Shown here: in pieces, positions 55,647 through 64,000 of the stretch | Layout of the letters: each line of letters starts with the position of its first letter | Numbering within the stretch: position 1 is the first letter of the stretch | Notes under the pieces: generated by a model | Seen by the model: only the letters and a program-made list of their open reading frames with translations | Databases searched by the model: none | Told to the model about the DNA's origin: nothing | From: Chelydra serpentina | Taxonomy: Eukaryota; Chordata; Testudines; Chelydridae | Direction: 5' to 3' | Assembly (NCBI GenBank): GCA_037349315.1 | Contig: JBAIAC010000001.1 | Location: 2,356,001 to 2,420,000 of the forward strand | DNA length: 64,000 nucleotides | Translations under genes and position numbers: made by a program

Positions 55647-56398
55647 CAGAGGCAGATTAAGATTTATTGGGGCCCTTGGCACAAAGAACATTTGGCCCCC
55701 CACACTCCAGAGGACCAGGGGCATCGGAACCAGGGGGGAAACCATGGTTGCCCCACTTTTAAAAATCAGGGGGCTATGCCCATCCACTTTTTAACATGGG
55801 CATAGCCTTGGGCAGGTGCAGAGCTGCGGCAGCAGGGGCTGCGTTTTGTGGCAGGGGATCAGCTCCCCTGTCGCAAAGCGCAGTCCATGCTAGCGACACT
55901 AGCCTCCTCCCAGTGGTGGGGGACTGAGGTGGGCCTTAGCTCCCCCTCAAGACAGGCCCCTGCCCCTGCTCCTCCTCCCCCCACCCCAAGGCCCCCAAGG
56001 AGACTGGGACACAGTGGGAACCCCGGATCCTCCACCTGCCCTGTGTGGCATGCCCTAGGTGGTGGAAACACAGGCCGGGGGCTGCTCTCGGGCACCCTGA
56101 CCCCCCACCCAGGGCAGGTGGAGGATCTGGGGCTCCCCACAGCTGCCTGGGCTCCTTTGGTGGCTCTTACCTCAGGCCAGCTCCAGCTTCTAGCCTGGCC
56201 AGGGGATGGGGTCTTGGGGGGAAAAGGAGGAGCAGGGGGCAGGGCCCTTGGGGAAAGAGGAGGAGCAGGGGTAGGGCCCCAGTTCCGGTGCTGATGGCCT
56301 TCCTCCCTTCTACACAGGTTACAGCGCTCCTGGAGTCCCAAAAGTGGCCGGGGCCCATGGGCACAGGCCCTATGGGCCCGTGTGTTAATCTGCCACTA
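55647..56398. mobile_element. Non-autonomous hAT-like element, GC-rich
   Basis: Left end CAGAGGCAGATTAAG and the reverse complement of the right end TAGTGGCAGATTAAC are inverted repeats. Flanks TATGGCAC (55639-55646) and TATGGCAA (56399-56406) match at 7 of 8. The interior resembles the GC-rich filler of the element at 22401 (shared CCACTTTTT, GGCCATGGGC-type and CCCCACAGCTGCCTGGGC words), so the two are probably related. Long open frames are compositional. Confidence 0.85.
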
Positions 56399-56406
56399 TA
56401 TGGCAA

Positions 56407-56873
56407 AGCTGATAAATGAAATGCAGATCCCCACACCGTCAGCTGCAAGGCCACCTTTCCTTTTCCCTAGGCTTAGGCTATTGCTCAGCCAATTCCCTAG
56501 TACTATAGAATGCATGTGTTATGTATCTTTGAAAATGTTTTTGTAATAGCTTTGGTATTAATTACAGTATTAGTCCATGTTGAAAATGATTGCTGAGAAA
56601 TATGCAAAGAAGCAGAGAATCAATTGTTCTAGGTGTAAGAATATGAATATTTTGGCCGGTATATTTATGTATGAAATAGTGTTAGTTTTCAGATTTTTTT
56701 GTTTAAAAGGGTAATTGGAATCTTACAACTTTGAGAGAGAACAATCTAATTAGAGAAATCTAATTTTGATTTTTCAAGAATGAGTTATCTGATCTTGCAT
56801 CTGCTCCAAGTGGGAAGTAGTTTCAAGTATTTACTTAATGTTTGTGCATGAGCAACGTTGCAAAATTGTTTCA
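56407..56873. other. Unassigned DNA
   Basis: No gene or recognised repeat; AT-rich. Confidence 0.45.
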
Positions 56874-57203
56874 CTCTGTGGTTTTAAGGGAGTTTTAAAC
56901 ACAGTAAGCCATGTGGTGGTGCTAAATTACAAAAAATGAATGCTTTCACAACCATACTTTTAAAATGTGCAAAATGTGGCCAGACGAGATATGACAAGAG
57001 GTTCAAATTATAGCAGTGGCAAACCCGCAAACATGGAAATCTGAGTAAATCAGTCATTTCAAATCTATTTGCCAAACTAGGTTTATCCTCTGCAAAACCT
57101 CAGACTCTCCATAGGAAGCACTTCCCATCAATTTCTACAGGACTCTTGCTGGTTAGAGTTACAGATCAGGATATTTGACAAGCAGCTTCCTTGCAGATAA
57201 TAT
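56874..57203 (+). repeat. Left arm of a 330-bp inverted duplication
   Basis: The arm runs from CTCTGTGGTTTTAAGGG to TTGCAGATAATAT and is the reverse complement of 57855-58584 once the MITE there is removed. I count three mismatches in 330 bp. It has no recognised coding or repeat content, so this may be unique DNA duplicated in place. Confidence 0.93.
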
Positions 57204-57854
57204 AGCTGATCTTTCAGCCTAAGCAAAATAAGCATGTAGTGGCATCAGCAGCTTTTTGCTGAATACCTAGATCCCAATTTGAAATTGTGGGGTGAGAGAA
57301 AATGGAAGACAAGGATCAAGCAGACTAATAATCTACAGTTTAACAATGACAAGGGTAACCAGTGGGAGTTCTGTTTTTCTTTAATAATTTTCCACAATCT
57401 ACTCAGATATCTTCTCATTTTGTAAGAAATAGAAACTATCCTGGAGAGATGTTGGGCCATATTTTTCTTTCAGTTACACCAGTGCAACTCCACTGATTTC
57501 AGGAAACTTTCCCTCCATACCCAGCCTCGTCCATATTACTCAAGTTGTAAAAGTGTTTTATGTGATATAGGCTGGATTAATTGCATGACAGCTGGAGCAA
57601 TATATATTTCTTACTGGGATTTGGATTTAAAATTAGAGTGGAATTTTAAAGATACATATTCTTTTTCAGTTGAGTTTTGTGCAGTGACAGAGAGAATTAG
57701 TTTTGTGAGATGGTTACATCCTTCCGCTGTGACAAAGCTAATATGAGCCCAGTTAGCCTTTTAAAGTATATTTCAGTGACTTGGGTTGAGTCATTGAGTT
57801 CTAGCTTCATATTTAACAGGTGAAGCATTTACACGCTCATCTCTAGGCATTTGA
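57204..57854. other. Spacer of the inverted duplication
   Basis: A 651-bp spacer with no gene. It contains a decayed CAGTTACACCAGTGCAACTCC relic near 57470. Confidence 0.5.
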
Positions 57855-58584
57855 ATATTATCTGCAAGGAAGCTGCTTGTCAAATATCCTGATCTGTAAC
57901 TCTAACCAGCAAGAATCCTGTAGAAATTGATGGGAAGTGCTTCCTATGGAGATTCTGAGGTTTTGCAGAGGATAAACCTAGTTTGGCAAATAGATTTGAA
58001 ATGACTGATTTACTCAGATTTCCATGTTTGCGGGTTTGCCACTGCTATAATTTGAACCTCTTGTCATATCTCGTCTGGCCACATTTTGCACATTTTAAAA
58101 GTATGGTTGTGAACAGGGGCAGCTCTAACAATTTTGCCAGCCGAAGCAGGGGCGACGGCCCCGCCCTCGACGTAGGCAGACGTAGCGGGGCCCTGCCCCC
58201 GACTCCTGACTGCGTCAGGGGTGGGGCCCCGCTACGTCTGCCTGTGGCGGGGGTGGGGCCACTACCCCCGACACAGGCAGTCACAAGGGGACTTGCGGCG
58301 GCAAGGGGAGAGCGGCGGACCTGCTGCCCCATTGCCGCCGCGGCAGGCGAGCATGGGGCGGCAGTCCGAGTCCCGCGGCGGCAATTCGGCGGAGGGAAGA
58401 GCGGACCTGCCGCCGAATTGCCACCATGGGACTCGGACTGCCGCCCCATGCTCACCTGCCGCCCCAAGCACCAGCTTGGAAAGCTGGTGCCTGGAGCCGG
58501 CCCTGGTTGTGAAAGCATTCATCTTTTGTAATTTAGCACCACCACATGGCTTACTGTGTTTAAAACTCCCTTAAAACCACAGAG
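57855..58584 (-). repeat. Right arm of the inverted duplication, carrying a MITE
   Basis: The arm is 730 bp long; subtracting the 392-bp MITE and its 8-bp duplication leaves exactly 330 bp, the length of the left arm. The match resumes without gap on both sides of the insertion. Confidence 0.93.
58114..58505. mobile_element. hAT MITE, GC-rich, in one palindrome arm
   Basis: Ends CAGGGGCAGCTCTA and TGGAGCCGGCCCTG (CAGGG type), exact 8-bp duplication GTTGTGAA (58106-58113, 58506-58513). The left arm of the palindrome contains GTTGTGAA only once, i.e. the empty site. The right terminus matches that of 31187-31773. GC-rich hairpins fill the interior and produce spurious open frames. Confidence 0.93.
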
Positions 58585-58681
58585 AGGAAGAACAGTCAGC
58601 AAGGAGAAGTGGGTTACATTAGGAACACTGATCATGAGAGAAACATGCTTCCTCCTCTCTAGAACCATGACAGACCTCATT
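58585..58681. other. Short unassigned spacer
   Basis: Nothing recognised. Confidence 0.4.
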
Positions 58682-58905
58682 TCCAAGTGATACAGGAACA
58701 CAGGAATTACCAAAACAGATCAGAGCAGACAGTCTGTCTAGTAGCCCAGTATCCTGTCTCTGATAGTGGCCACTACCAGATGCCTCAGGAGAGGATGCAA
58801 GAAATGTTGTCATAGACAGTTTTAGAATAATTTGCTCAGAGTGAAGTTTCTTCCTTTTCTCCTCAATGAGCATTTTACTTATGCCCTGAAGTCTGAGAGC
58901 TTTCA
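58682..58905 (-). mobile_element. CR1-family LINE 3' fragment
   Basis: On the minus strand it contains GGGCATAAGTAAAATGC-like, CATCTGGTAGTGGCCACTATC, GACAGGATACTGGGCTACTAG and TTCCTGTGTTCC words, the 3' UTR of the CR1 subfamily also represented at 8757-8978. 5'-truncated, diverged. Confidence 0.65.
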
Positions 58906-58977
58906 CTGACTATCCTCTTGTTTCTTGTGTTATGAGAAGATAAATAGGAGTACCTGATTTACCTTCCCCATACTCCA

Positions 58978-59113
58978 GTATCAGAGGGGTAGCTGTGTTA
59001 GTCTGGATCTGTAGAAGCGACAAAGAGTCCTGTGGCACCTTATAGACTAACAGAGGTATTGGAGCATAAGCTTTCGTGGGTGAATACCCACTTCTTCAGA
59101 TGCAACATCTTTG
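58978..59113 (-). mobile_element. Penelope-like element terminal fragment
   Basis: On the minus strand it runs through the hammerhead-like motif, CAATACCTCTGTTAGTC, TATAAGGTGCCACAGGAC and TTTGTCGCTTC to GGCTACC/CTGATAC at 58978. It is a very short 5'-truncated copy containing little more than the terminal repeat. Confidence 0.85.
59070..59099 (-). ncRNA. Hammerhead-like motif in PLE fragment
   Basis: Minus strand: CTGAAGA core, one extra A, GTGGGT-ATTC-ACCCAC-type stem, GAAA, AGC-TTAT-GCT and then C at the expected cleavage position. This is the most canonical of the copies here, though stem I remains unclear. Confidence 0.35.
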
Positions 59114-60925
59114 TCGCTTCACCATACTATTCATTATTTTGTATACCACTGAAATGATTTGGGCAGAGGTTTGTGCCTGCTTATCATGTCTATCAAATAA
59201 AGCACATTATCTTACTATAAAATAGAATGATATTAACCAAACCTATTTAATTATTTTACCTAGAGATGGAATCAGTCTTCAAAATTCTGTTGTGGATTTT
59301 TAACACTCCAGATTTCAAGGGCATTTGGATCAGGCCCATTTCTAATCCTAACAAGAATATCTCCATCACTCATGTCTCTTTAACGTTGATGTTCTCCCTC
59401 ATCCAGAATGAGATTTCTTATCAGTGTTACACAGTTGTATCTTGCCAGTTCTTGTATAGTTTTATGGATGTGTTCTAATTACAGCTGCACTGAACAATTC
59501 ACCAGAGAATGACACATTGGTTAATAGCAACGGAGAGTGGAACTACATATTTTCCTTTGGAAAGTGTTTCACTTGCAAAGTAGTTTTTTTTCTTTTCTCC
59601 CTCATTTGTGGCTTTTCCTTTCTTTATGTTGAGACCGAGACATCCCAGGGGGACTTCTGAATTTGTAAAAAACTAGCAGTCTTGATCCCAAGGGGCATGG
59701 GAATCTTTTGAAAAGGATGTGGCCTTGACAAATTCGCTTCTCAGCTTGCTAAACCTGGTGGAAAGTCTCAGGGTATTTAAGATCTCATCGTAGTAAGCAT
59801 ATTTCATGCAGAATCTTTAATTTGACAATGCACTGGTCTATTAGTGGTCTGCTTTCTTGATCATCTTCAAGCAAGCACACTGTGCTATGCTATGAAGGGC
59901 AAGAGGAAACTCAATTGTGGAGTATTTTAAAGTCTGGGAAATTTAAAAAAAATCAAACAAATAAACAAAACAAAAAATCCCACAACCCAAAAACCTAAAT
60001 GTAACTTTGTGGGATGATTTTTGCTTTTGCTTTTAAAAAGTGTATGCTAGAGGGTCAGTTTCCCTGTTCTTTCCTCCAACACCAGCAACTTGTTAAACTT
60101 CATGGAGAAATGTGCAGTGGCACCTGAAGACAGATATTATGTTTGTTTTTATTGATCACATTTCCTCAAACTTTTTATTTACTTTTCTTACATCAAAATT
60201 CAGACTGAATTACAGTATGTCTGCTGGAAGGTAAAGGCTGCTTCTGATCACATAGGAGATTTAATTGAGGACCTGATTCACCATCATGTTACTCCAGTTT
60301 TACACCACGGTAACTCCATTGATTTCTGTAGGATTCATACTGTCCAAATGTTCTCATTACAAACATCAAAGACTCCTAGGGCCTAAAATGGGCAGCAAAC
60401 AATAGGGGAGGGATACTGTATGGTCTCTCACTCAGAGATGTCACAGTGTATATTCAGGGGTTAGCATTGCAAACACCATTTGGTTTTCAAGAAATTTGCA
60501 TTTAATTCCTGGAATTTTGATTAGCAATTCTTTACAGTTAGGAGCCAGAGCCTCCTTGTCTTCCTCAAACCTTAAAGGGATTACTTGGCTAAGTAAGCAG
60601 AGCAGGATTTGGTTCTAAGAGGGGACCACTAACAACATGTGCATGCTAGTTGGTTTATTGACACCCCCTCTGTCCTACATTGATAATTGTTACTGTATTC
60701 CCAAACATAGCCATAGCTTGGCTACTCCAGCTATATCCTCACAGTCTTGAGCTGTGCTCATCTCATTCTGTTTCCTCTTGCTCTCCTGATTCCAGCAGAC
60801 TTGAAAGCCTGTAAAATGACAGCTGCTTTCTGCCGTGTTTAAGAAACTAGAGTATTGTGTTTTCAGGCTGACGCCCTTCTCCAATTATTTCTGTGAACTG
60901 CAAACCTGAACTGCACCAAACGTCT
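59114..60925. other. Unassigned DNA
   Basis: No gene. Near 60270-60335 GACCTGATTCACCA..GTTACTCCAGTTTTACAC and GGTAACTCCATTGATTTC mark a decayed palindromic relic. The rest is unrecognised. Confidence 0.45.
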
Positions 60926-60928
60926 TTA

Positions 60929-61255
60929 GGGTATGTCTACACTTGGAGCCGGGGATGTGATACCCATGTCTCAAAGAGACATACTTGCTCTAGCTCTCAT
61001 CAAGCTAGCAGGCTAAAAATAGTAGTGTAGCTGTGCTAGCACAGGCAGTGGCAAACAGTGGGAGGGGCTAAGCTCCCTGAGTACAAACCCATCTGGATCT
61101 GTTGGTATGTTCTTGGATAGCTAGCCCACGCTGCTGCTTATGCTACTGCGGCTACAGGCTACTATTTTTTAGCATGCTAGTTCAGATGAGAGCTAGTGCC
61201 AGCATGTCTTACCAGCTGGGGAATCACACTCCCACTTTCAAGTGTAGACATACCC
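60929..61255. mobile_element. Harbinger-type MITE, 327 bp
   Basis: Ends GGGTATGTCTACACTTG and CAAGTGTAGACATACCC are perfect 17-bp inverted repeats, flanked by TTA on both sides (60926-60928, 61256-61258). Internal inverted words include TAGCTCTCATC..GCTAGC against GCTAG..AGATGAGAGCTA. No coding capacity. Confidence 0.92.
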
Positions 61256-61258
61256 TTA

Positions 61259-61699
61259 AACATGAATATCCATTCATAATGTGGAATCTAATATTACTCA
61301 TCTCGCACATGTTGCGTTGATTGGGGAAAGCACTGGCAAAGGCCTCTTGGACTATATCTCACAGGCTGTGTTGAACAAGATGTATATTTGGCTTTGTTGG
61401 TTTAGGGCTAGTGCCATAAAAGGACTTTGGTGCCTACCTGCCACTAAGACACTTAAAGTCCAACATTTAGGCACCACTGGAATTCATACACTCTCTGCTC
61501 AGCTGCCAACTAACCTTGTAGATGCCTAAAGGCCCCAGCAGATGAGTGCACACACAGAGCTGTCTAACTCCTGACACTGTGCATCAGCTCAACGTCAGGC
61601 TCATGCCTAAGTCCCAGTGGAATTCACAAGTTAAGCATTCCCTGGCTATCTTGCTTTTGGGGCCCAATCTGGTAGGCATGGTCAGAGCACTCCTAAACC
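61259..61699. other. Unassigned DNA with possible relics
   Basis: Words such as TTTAGGCACCACTGGAATTC and ATGCCTAAGTCCCAGTGGAATTC (about 61465-61625) suggest an old inverted repeat. No gene. Confidence 0.4.
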
Positions 61700-61975
61700 C
61701 ATACTCCTAACCCCCCCCCCCCCCGCAACTTTTAACACAATGGTTAGGATGTGGGAGACACAGGGTCAATTCTCCCCTTTGCCTGATGTGGCAAAAGAAT
61801 TTGAACTTGTGTCTCCTTCTCTCTACTCAGGAGACTGCCCTAGTCACTGGGATATTCTGATGTGATATTCTCTCAATCCCTCGTTTTGAAGCTGTTTAAC
61901 TGTGTATAAATAATTCAATATGCACTGGAGCATAGGGACTGGACCTTCCCAGGGGAGCTCCCTAGCCACTGGGCT
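61700..61975. repeat. Repeat with opposed tRNA-like modules
   Basis: After a C-run, ACACAATGGTTAGGATGTGGG..ACACAGGGTCAATTCT resembles a tRNA-derived promoter on the plus strand. TTTGAACTTGTGTCTCC and GACTGCCCTAGTCACTGGG give a similar module on the minus strand, and CTCCCTAGCCACTGGGCTATAG repeats its end. I recognise this as a diverged tRNA-derived SINE-like repeat, not a tRNA gene. Confidence 0.45.
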
Positions 61976-64000
61976 ATAGAGGCATTCTCACTCTTTCTCT
62001 AGACCAAAGCACCCCACAACAATGACATCACTTTTGTTCATTGATGTATCCAAAAGTGGCTCTTGCGATTTTTCCATGAGAGCTCAGCTCCTACCATTGC
62101 CACTTAGGTCTCAATCCCCCATCCCTCCTCCTCAGCCACAATCAACAGTAACAAGGGTAACTGATACAGTAAAAATTAGCTAAAAATATGAGAATGCAGA
62201 CTGATAGAGATGCTAAGCAACAGCTCAAGAGTACCAATAGTAATAAGCGAATGAAATGACAACAGTATAAAATTCAGCATCAGTGAGGGGAAGCAAGGAG
62301 AGCTCTGATATCAGTAGGGAGTGCAATCTTACCCCTAGGTTCCTCAGAATTAACAATACTATGCCATGAGTTCAGAATATCTGCAGAAATAACTCCTTTA
62401 AGAAGCACACCAGAACAATCATCAACTTTACTCCTGGCCTTATAAAATAATTTGACCACATGGTCAGGAGTCAGTCTTAAACTTAATGTTATGCCAAGCA
62501 CTAGGTAGAGAGAGCACCTAGCAGCACTGCCTGATATTTTATGAGCATTTCCATGAACACTGGGGCCCTTTAAAAAAGACAATGCAGAAATATTTTCTGC
62601 AAGTTCTATATAGTAACACACCAAACACAAGGTTAAAAAAGCAACATACAGCATTGCAAAGGAAAATATTGAAATTTCTACTCAGAGGCCATAAAGTATG
62701 TGGTTGCACTGACTGTCTCAACAGCTGGCTAGGTGTGGTCATCTCTGGACTCTCACCACAGGACCCAGTCCCTGTAATGTAACAAGGAGACATAGTTTCC
62801 ACTCCCATGGGCAGATTGATACACAGCAGCGAATTCAATTGAGGAAATATAACTGCCCTTGCAGTCTAAGCCATCCTCCCAGCACACAAGGATGGCATGG
62901 GGCAACCGTTGCTACACTGATCAATGTCCTGGAAAAATATATTTTTGAAAATCGACAGTTGATAAGAATGCACTAGGCTCTTTGTTAATCATAGGTGGCT
63001 CAGTGAGGATGCCTTTAATTATGGTTGTGTAAGACATTTCATGATATGATCCTGTTTTCATTTGCTTATAACTTTGCTAAATGTAAACCATTCAGGCTGA
63101 ACTTTTCCATGCTAGGTATCTGCCTAAGAAATATTTTTTGGGGGGAAGTTTGTTAAAACGGTCCATCAATTTCATAGGATGGGTTTATGGAAAAATATGT
63201 TGTTTTGCTAATATTAAAACATTCTTACAGCCACTTCATTGAGAAGCTCTAGAGTTCCCATGCTTTGGAAGAGGGACTTGATATCTGGAAGGGAGGAGAT
63301 ATTCTGGTGTCAGATGTGCCTTTTGCCATCTATGTGAAAATCTGGCCAAGTTACAAGCCTCTGAAAAATCTTAGTTTGTGGATGCTCAGTAGAATTTGTT
63401 AGAGTTTGACAGCTAAATTCTTCAAATATTCCATATGTGCTGAGCATGTTCCAGCCCTCACAACTCCTATGTGCTGACTGGATGTTGCAGGCACCATCAC
63501 CACAGAGACTGAGCATACTCCAGCCTGGGGTGGGGGGCAGGAGACAGGGCCAGAAACAGTGAGTGGCAGAAGATGGAAGGAGATAGGGACAGCAACAAGA
63601 GAGAAGAGGGGCAGGAGCATAGGCAGTGTGTGAAAATATTATTTGCAATGGCTGAGTGAAACATCATAGCTGCTGTGCTATTAAGGATCCAGGGAGGGGG
63701 TGTTGGAGAATAAGGTTGCCCGATGCTCACATGCAGTGGTGGCTCCTGCTACAGAGGGCTGGTCTCAGCTCCCCTCTCTGTCCCATTGGCTCTTGCTGCT
63801 CACAGATTCAGAGGAGTTTGCTACAGTGCCACATGATGCATGAGTCCATGCACAGGTGTACGCCTCCTCCTGTCCTGTGCCTTTCCTGGCCCTGGTGTTG
63901 TTGGACATGGAGCTTCACCTGCCAGGCTGGACATGCACATGTAGATAGCTCAGCCAAAATTGGAGAAAAGTTGGTGAGCTGGTAGATAAATTTGGCAGGG
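61976..64000. other. Mostly unassigned DNA, one unexplained open frame
   Basis: A minus-strand frame at 62280-62654 contains a protein-like stretch (HGNAHKISGSAAR, HVVKLFYKARSKVDDCS, SWHSIVNSEEPRGKIALP) that I cannot place in a family. No promoter, splice signals or start can be defined, so it is not called as a gene. The remainder has no recognised gene or repeat. Confidence 0.35.

Noticed and set aside
55848..56454. Long open frames in GC-rich DNA
   Set aside because: Contained in a non-autonomous hAT-like element; no domain, several frames open together.
56884..57075. A 63-codon frame repeated exactly at 57983
   Set aside because: Its repetition is explained by the 330-bp inverted duplication; the frame has no motif and conservation reflects recent duplication rather than selection.
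62480..62560. Slight resemblance of the minus-strand frame (KISGSAAR) to lipoyltransferase
   Set aside because: The similarity is confined to about eight residues and the downstream sequence does not follow the family, so no assignment is made.
1..64000. CRISPR arrays, operons, bacterial ribosome-binding sites or prophage
   Set aside because: The DNA is clearly vertebrate; tandem repeats present are minisatellites and simple repeats without repeat-spacer structure.

Overview
The window looks like intergenic or intronic DNA from a turtle nuclear genome, most likely a cryptodire. The evidence is entirely in the repeats. There are tRNA-derived SINEs of the cryptodiran Pol III type, several CR1 LINEs with the matching 3' tail, GIY-YIG Penelope-like elements (PLEs), a PIF/Harbinger transposon with related MITEs, many hAT-type elements with 8-bp target duplications, and LTRs. 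I find no host protein-coding exon, no functional tRNA or rRNA gene, no CRISPR array and nothing bacterial. Every recognisable coding stretch belongs to a mobile element, and only the hAT transposase at 48-50 kb is close to intact.

Layout. 0-10 kb: mostly unique DNA, with a MIR-like relic, a 1.2-kb inverted-repeat transposon carrying a C-rich minisatellite (5205-6382), an LTR-like fragment, and MITEs at 7506 and 8982. 10-22 kb is a dense nest: SINE, hAT element (10850), PLE tail (11552), a 2-kb foldback hAT (12292-14299) with an LTR inside it, and a CR1 (14724 to about 21755). That CR1 is split by a 3.9-kb PLE (itself carrying a MITE), a 1-kb DNA transposon and another MITE. 22-35 kb: hAT elements, a GC-rich minisatellite, a second CR1 (27.7-29.1 kb), a different CR1 subfamily with about 1.2 kb of open reverse-transcriptase frame (32.5-34.1 kb), and an LTR split by a short CR1. 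35-42 kb: unique DNA, a 1.27-kb LTR with internal tandem repeats, a second LTR of the family seen at 13.8 kb, a SINE and a 200-bp hAT MITE. 42-46 kb: a 5S-rRNA-derived SINE relic abutting a broken Harbinger element (transposase plus convergent Myb-associated gene). 47.5-50.2 kb: a hAT transposon with exact 8-bp target duplication and a transposase frame broken by one stop codon. 51-64 kb: PLE fragments, SINEs, more hAT elements, a 330-bp-arm inverted duplication (56.9-58.6 kb) with a MITE in only one arm, and largely unique DNA to the end.

The elements interact as parasites and hosts of one another. SINEs share their 3' tail with CR1, MITEs share termini with autonomous DNA transposons, and many insertions land in older repeats, so relative insertion order can be read from the nesting. 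Points worth following up are the near-intact hAT and a MITE with similar ends 1.7 kb away, the asymmetric palindrome, the inverted leader and hammerhead-like motif of the PLE, the foldback hAT, and a 59-bp inverted templated insertion in the Harbinger transposase. Family assignments rest on recognised motifs, terminal repeats and target duplications; no database search was possible.
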